Origin: an uncultured Aquincola sp.
GTDB taxonomy: Bacteria > Pseudomonadota > Gammaproteobacteria > Burkholderiales > Burkholderiaceae
Assembly: GCA_937883885.1 (NCBI GenBank)
Contig: CAKZXL010000659.1
Span: 1 to 10,520 of the forward strand
DNA length: 10,520 bases
Direction: 5' to 3'
Shown here: positions 6,888 to 10,520 of the stretch, piece by piece
Layout of the letters: the number at the start of each line of letters is the position of its first letter
Position numbering within the stretch: the first letter of the stretch is position 1
The notes under the pieces: model-generated
What the model was told of the DNA's origin: nothing
The model's database searches: none
Seen by the model: the letters and a program-made list of their open reading frames with translations, nothing else
Position numbers and translations under genes: made by a program

Positions 6888-7945
6888 ACGCTTCGCCCAG
6901 CAGGTCCGTGTCGTCCGAGAGGCCGGTTGCGGGCAGCCCGCCCGGGGCCTTGCGGGTGCTCTTCATGGACGTTGCCGCCGAAGACCAGGCCGCGCTCGAA
7001 GCGCTGTGCCCGACTTCGTGGTGGCCGCGTTTCCTACCCGACACCCAAATCGACGCGGACGACGGCGCCGCGGCGCTGGCCCAGGTGCTGTCTGTGTTCG
7101 TCCGCACACCGGTGACACGCGAGTTGTTGCAGCGCATGCCGGCGCTGCGGCTGGTGGCGACGCGTTCCGCCGGCGTCGACCACATCGACCTCGACGCCTG
7201 CCGGGAACGCAACATCTCGGTCGTCCACGTGCCCGACTATGGGGCCGCCACCGTCGCCGAGCACAGCTTCACGCTGCTGCTGGGGCTTGCCCGCCATCTG
7301 TGCGCGGCACGCGGTCGGGCACTGCAGGGCCGCTTCTCGTACCGGGGGCTCACCGGCTTCGAACTGGAAGGCAAGGTGCTGGGGGTCGTCGGCTTCGGGC
7401 GCATCGGGACGCACGTGGCACGCATCGCGCAGGGCTTCGGGATGAAGGTCCTGACCTTCGACCCGCGACCACGACCGCAAGCCACGATCGCCCTGGGTAT
7501 CAACTTCGTCGGATGGTCGGAACTGCTCGAACGCAGTGACATCCTGAGTCTCCACGTGCCGCTGACCCCGGAAACGCATCACCTGCTGGACGACAACGCC
7601 TTTGCCCGCATCAAACCCGGTGTCGTGCTGCTCAACACCGCACGTGGTGGTTTGATCGACGAAGAAGCGCTGCTGCGAGCGCTCGACCGCGGCACTGTTT
7701 CCGCGGCCGGCCTCGACGTGCTCGAGCACGAAGGCGGCGCCGCGCCCGAGGCACCGATGGGCTGCGACGGCCTGGGCTGCGACCGCGGTTGGGAGTCGTC
7801 GCACCCGCTGCTGCGCCACCCGCGCGTGCTCGCGACACCCCACGTCGGCTTCAACACCCGTGAGGCGGTCGCGCGCATCCTGCACGAGACCGTCGACAAC
7901 ATCACGGCGTGGCAGGCCGGCCAGACGCGACACCGCATGGCCTGA
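6884..7945 (+). CDS. D-2-hydroxyacid dehydrogenase (D-lactate dehydrogenase-like)
   Basis: A 353-residue NAD-dependent oxidoreductase interconverting a 2-oxoacid and a D-2-hydroxyacid, probably cytoplasmic. The substrate domain includes TRSAGVDHIDLDAC (about 104-117), and the NAD domain has GxGxxG at G170-G172-G175. The catalytic set is R254 (NTARGG), E283 (DVLEHE) and H320 (TPHVGF). The 29-residue R-E gap fits the D-lactate dehydrogenase branch. The E-H gap of 37 is slightly longer than usual because of a loop containing C294 and C299 (PMGCDGLGCDRG). The ATG overlaps the methyltransferase stop (ATGA) and has GGAGG at 6873-6877. About 20 poorly conserved residues precede the first strand (LRVLFMD), and an internal ATG at 6965 is an unlikely alternative. 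In the operon it could reoxidise NADH by reducing pyruvate, but the substrate is inferred only from family resemblance. Confidence 0.9.
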   Translation: MNASPSRSVSSERPVAGSPPGALRVLFMDVAAEDQAALEALCPTSWWPRFLPDTQIDADDGAAALAQVLSVFVRTPVTRELLQRMPALRLVATRSAGVDHIDLDACRERNISVVHVPDYGAATVAEHSFTLLLGLARHLCAARGRALQGRFSYRGLTGFELEGKVLGVVGFGRIGTHVARIAQGFGMKVLTFDPRPRPQATIALGINFVGWSELLERSDILSLHVPLTPETHHLLDDNAFARIKPGVVLLNTARGGLIDEEALLRALDRGTVSAAGLDVLEHEGGAAPEAPMGCDGLGCDRGWESSHPLLRHPRVLATPHVGFNTREAVARILHETVDNITAWQAGQTRHRMA

Positions 7946-7946
7946 C

Positions 7947-9563
7947 ATGTTGAATGCAACACCGGCTCCTTCCGAGCGGTCGCAACGCCGGTCCCCGGTC
8001 GGGCGCGCGCTCCGGATCGGTCTGGCCTTTGCCGGCTTCGTGCTGTGGTGGGCCTGGCACCGCGGCGTGATGCGTTGCGACGACCATCCCGTGGCCGAAC
8101 GCTTCGCGGCCCTCCTGCAAGGGCTGGGCACCACATTCGTCAAGCTGGGCCAGCACCTGAGCCTGCGCGCCGACCTGTTGCCTGACACGGCACAGCAAGC
8201 CCTGGCGCGGCTGCAGGATCATGTGGGCCCGTTTCCGTCGGAGCTGGCGCAGGAAGCCGTCGAATCCGCGTTTGGCCGCCCCTGCCCGCAGCTTTTCACA
8301 CGCTTCGACCTTGCGCCACTGGCCGCAGCGTCGGTGGCACAAATCCACCGTGCCGCGCTGTCCGACGGCACCGAGGTCATCGTCAAGATCCGCCGGCCAG
8401 GGGCTGCCGAGGCTGTCGAATCCGACATGCGCATCCTGCACGCGGTCGCCACTGTGGCGCAGGCGCTGCTCCCACCGTTGCGGCGCTGGGGCCTCGTGGC
8501 GATCGTCGACGAAATCGCCGGCAATCTGCGGCTCGAAATGGACCTTGCGCGCGAGGCTCGCTTCGTGCGGCGCTTCGCCGATGCATGGCACGGATCGTCC
8601 GACGTCGACATCCCGGACGTGGTCGACGGCCTGTGTGCGTCTTCCGTGATGGTGCAGCGCTTCAGCAGCGGTGTGCGCATCGACGCCGTCGCCGCGCCCG
8701 AACGCGAGGCCTGCGCGCGCCGCCTCGTCGACAGCTACGTGACGCAGTTCTTCGAGCACGGCCTGTTCCATGGCGATCCGCATCCGGGCAACCTGTTCGT
8801 GATGATCGACGGGCGGATCTGCTTCCACGACTTCGGCATCGTCGGCCGCCTGGACCGCCGCCTGCGCCGCGCACTGACAGCGTTCGCGCTGGCCTTCGTC
8901 GAGCAGGACGCCGACTGGGTGGTTGATGCCTGGCTCGACCTCGGCCTGGTGGGCGCGCAGGTGGATCGCCGCGCCTTCCTGCCGGTGGTGCAGTCGCTTC
9001 TGGCCGATTGTGCGGAGCGGCCGCTGCGCGACTGGTCGTTGCCGGCCGCGCTGGGACGGCTGGTCGCTGCCGGCCGCACACAAGCGGTACGCCTGCCCAC
9101 GGACCTTCTCGTCCTGACCCGCACGATGCTGCTGCTCGAGGGCACGGTCCGCGCACTGGCACCTTCATTCTCGATCTTCGAAACGCTGTCGCGCCACGCC
9201 GCGGCCGGCTCGATCCGGCAAGCGCCGCAGCCCGAAGCATCGAAGCGGCTGGCTTTCGAGATGGGCAGCGCGGCGAGCGACCTGCCCGGGCTGGTGGCCC
9301 AGCGACTGCACGGCGCACTTGCCCGAGAGCGCCTGTTCGAGATTGCGATCGTGCCCGACCCGCGCCTGCAGGAAGGCGTCGACCGCGCCAGCCGCCGTGT
9401 CGCGCTCGCGCTGGTGACGCTCGGGCTGTACATCGCCTCCAGCCTGCTGATGCAGCACGCCGTGGGCCCGCAATGGGGCGGCATGCCGCTGCTCGCGCTG
9501 GCGGGTTATGCGCTCGCCATCCGATTCACCTTTTCCATCGCCCGCGGGCGCGCGCTGCGCTGA
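7947..9563 (+). CDS. ABC1/AarF/UbiB-family atypical kinase
   Basis: A 538-residue protein-kinase-like protein of the UbiB/ADCK/ABC1 family, whose members support ubiquinone synthesis or lipid homeostasis through ATPase activity. The family KxGQ motif is K66-L-G-Q69. The alanine-rich nucleotide loop AAASVAQ is at 126-132, the ATP-binding lysine is K147 (VIVKIRRPG), the catalytic segment HGDPHPGN is at 275-282 with D277, and the metal-binding HDFG is at 294-297. A hydrophobic N-terminal segment (about 22-38) and a C-terminal pair of helices (about 483-530) suggest inner-membrane association, as in E. coli UbiB, whose length (about 546) is similar. It is not next to ubiE or ubiJ, so it is probably an accessory paralogue. 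The ATG at 7947 lies one base after the preceding stop with no clear ribosome binding site, suggesting coupled translation. All key residues are intact. Confidence 0.92.
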   Translation: MLNATPAPSERSQRRSPVGRALRIGLAFAGFVLWWAWHRGVMRCDDHPVAERFAALLQGLGTTFVKLGQHLSLRADLLPDTAQQALARLQDHVGPFPSELAQEAVESAFGRPCPQLFTRFDLAPLAAASVAQIHRAALSDGTEVIVKIRRPGAAEAVESDMRILHAVATVAQALLPPLRRWGLVAIVDEIAGNLRLEMDLAREARFVRRFADAWHGSSDVDIPDVVDGLCASSVMVQRFSSGVRIDAVAAPEREACARRLVDSYVTQFFEHGLFHGDPHPGNLFVMIDGRICFHDFGIVGRLDRRLRRALTAFALAFVEQDADWVVDAWLDLGLVGAQVDRRAFLPVVQSLLADCAERPLRDWSLPAALGRLVAAGRTQAVRLPTDLLVLTRTMLLLEGTVRALAPSFSIFETLSRHAAAGSIRQAPQPEASKRLAFEMGSAASDLPGLVAQRLHGALARERLFEIAIVPDPRLQEGVDRASRRVALALVTLGLYIASSLLMQHAVGPQWGGMPLLALAGYALAIRFTFSIARGRALR

Positions 9564-9580
9564 CCGGGGAACCCAGCGTC

Positions 9581-9587
9581 AAAGGAG
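9581..9587 (+). promoter_or_regulatory. Ribosome binding site of the broken GAPDH gene
   Basis: AAAGGAG stands five bases before the ATG at 9593 in the 29-base gap after the UbiB-like gene. It marks the true start of the GAPDH reading frame, which otherwise appears only as a 27-codon fragment because of the frameshift. Confidence 0.65.
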
Positions 9588-9592
9588 TGGAC

Positions 9593-10440
9593 ATGAACAG
9601 GATCAGGGTCGCCGTCAACGGCTACGGCGTCATCGGCAAGCGCGTCGCCGACGCGGTCGCCTTCAGGAGGACATGACACTCGCCGGTGTCGCCGACATCG
9701 TCGACGACTACCGGCTGCAGGTCGCGGCCCGCGCCGGGCTGCCCGTGCACGCGGCGACGCCGCAGGCCGAGGCGCCGATGCGCGCGGCCGGCATCGCGGT
9801 CGCGGGTGGTCTCTCCGAACTGCTCGCGCAATCCGATGTCGTCGTCGACTGCACACCAAAGAAGGTGGCCGCGATCAACAAGGGCGTGTATGAGGCGGCT
9901 GGTGTCAAGGCCATCTTCCACGGCGGCGAATCGCATGCCCTGACCGGCCATTCGTTCGTCGCGCGGGCGAACTATGCGTCGGCGCTGGGGCGCTCGTCGA
10001 CGCGCGTCGTGTCGTGCAACACCACATCGATCGTTCGCACGCTCGGCGCGCTGCGGACGGCAGGCCTGCTGAAACGCGCACGCGGCACGCTGATCCGGCG
10101 CGCCTCCGACCCCTGGGAGGCGCATGCCGACGGCATCGTCAACACGGTGGTCCCCGAGAAGGTCATTCCCAGCCATCAGGGCCCGGACGCGCGCACCGTC
10201 ATCCCCGATCTCGACGTCGTGACGATCGCCGTGAAGGCCGCACACAACTCCAGCCACCTGCACACCTGGTGGGTTAGACTCACCCTCCCGGCGACGCGCG
10301 ATGAGGTGCTCGCGGCGTTCCGGGCGGCACCGCGGATCGCGTTCGTGCGTTCGTCGGACGGGATCGTGGCACTGAACAGCACGGTCGAGCTGATGTCCGA
10401 CTGCGTATTCCACGCCATCCCGGACACCGTTCCGCCGTGA
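9593..10440 (+). pseudogene. Type II (archaeal-type) glyceraldehyde-3-phosphate dehydrogenase, frameshifted and truncated
   Basis: Related to archaeal-type GAPDH, which oxidises glyceraldehyde 3-phosphate to 1,3-bisphosphoglycerate with NAD(P). The start at 9593 gives MNRIRVAVNGYGVIGKRVAD, the NAD-binding N-terminus. After codon 23 (GCC, 9659-9661) this frame ends at a TGA at 9674-9676. The family sequence continues in the -1 frame as LQEDMTLAGVADIVDDYRLQ, so one base, probably a C in the CC run before CTT, is missing. Restoring it gives continuous homology with catalytic C142 (SCNTTS) and HGGESH and HNSSHLHTWW segments. Homology stops at D270 (base 10401). The last 12 residues and the stop come from an adjoining mobile-element end, and some 70 C-terminal residues are lost. 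The frameshift alone might be a sequencing error; the truncation is not easily explained that way. Re-initiation at ATG 9673 (AGGAGG two bases before) would lack the dinucleotide-binding strand, so the gene is probably inactive. Confidence 0.85.
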
Positions 10441-10520
10441 TGGCGGACAGCATTCCGCTGTGATGGCGGACAGCGTTCCAGGCTGAAGGCGGACAGCGTT
10501 CCGTTCTGATGGCGGACACC
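10402..10520. mobile_element. Terminus of an insertion sequence, probably IS21-family-like (partial)
   Basis: GAPDH homology ends abruptly after base 10401 and is followed by TGCGTATTCCACGCCATCC and a series of 23-bp-spaced direct repeats. A TG-starting end carrying several internal direct repeats is characteristic of IS21-family (istA/istB) termini, where the repeats are thought to bind transposase. No transposase gene is in view, so the family is inferred from end structure and from recollection of similar ends in Burkholderiales. The element continues beyond the window. The other end and any target duplication cannot be seen. Confidence 0.6.
10421..10520. repeat. Tandem 23-bp-period direct repeats in the IS end
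   Basis: The core CGGACA recurs at 10421, 10444, 10467, 10490 and 10513, exactly 23 bases apart each time. Full units read approximately CGGACAGCGTTCC, then four or five variable bases, then TGATGG or TGAAGG. A degenerate terminal half-unit (TTCCACGCCATCC, 10408-10420) precedes them, and the fifth copy is cut by the window end. The first and last copies share CGGACACC where the middle three have CGGACAGC. Such spacing (about two helical turns) suits a row of protein-binding sites. Confidence 0.9.

Noticed and set aside
9564..9592. Terminator in the gap between the UbiB-like and GAPDH genes
   Set aside because: No convincing GC-rich hairpin followed by a T run is present in these 29 bases.
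9659..9676. Programmed -1 ribosomal frameshifting in the GAPDH gene
   Set aside because: There is no X-XXY-YYZ slippery heptamer, slipping from GCC to CGC would lose pairing, and the AGGAGG lies downstream rather than upstream of the shift. A deletion or sequencing error is simpler.
10421..10520. CRISPR array
   Set aside because: The period is only 23 bp, with no separation into long conserved repeats and unique spacers. The conserved core takes up most of each unit and the array abuts a gene-disrupting junction, which fits a transposon end.

Overview
The window is GC-rich (roughly two thirds G+C by eye), densely coding and entirely on the + strand. High GC, frequent ATGA/TGATG stop-start overlaps and the protein flavours suggest a proteobacterium, most likely a betaproteobacterium of the Burkholderiales. 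That assignment is inference, because no rRNA or marker gene is present. Nine intact or edge-cut genes are followed by one broken gene, and a mobile-element end closes the window.

Bases 1-3675 hold three tightly coupled nucleotide and RNA metabolism genes: a beta-CASP metallo-beta-lactamase ribonuclease (5' end outside the window), an archaeal-type AMP/NMP phosphorylase ('thymidine phosphorylase type 2'), and a short ribose-phosphate diphosphokinase starting at TTG. A plausible reading is RNA to NMP to base plus ribose 1,5-bisphosphate, with PRPP metabolism beside it.

Bases 3672-6887 hold envelope genes: a membrane-anchored DegS/HtrA-type serine protease with one PDZ domain, a VTT/DedA-like membrane protein, a polytopic protein of the 'MCFS' DUF6629 type, and a class I SAM methyltransferase. 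Bases 6884-9563 hold a D-2-hydroxyacid (D-lactate-type) dehydrogenase and an ABC1/AarF/UbiB atypical kinase paralogue.

Bases 9593-10401 hold an archaeal-type (type II) glyceraldehyde-3-phosphate dehydrogenase that is broken twice. It has a one-base deletion after codon 23, and its C-terminal quarter is lost at a junction with a putative insertion sequence. From 10402 to the window end lies what looks like an IS21-family-like terminus carrying direct repeats with an exact 23-bp period.

All genes share one strand. Spacing is overlapping, 1, 12, 29 or 58 nt, so the region is probably one long transcription unit or a few nested ones. No promoter, terminator, tRNA, rRNA or CRISPR array was recognised. 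No gene-free stretch exceeds 300 bases.
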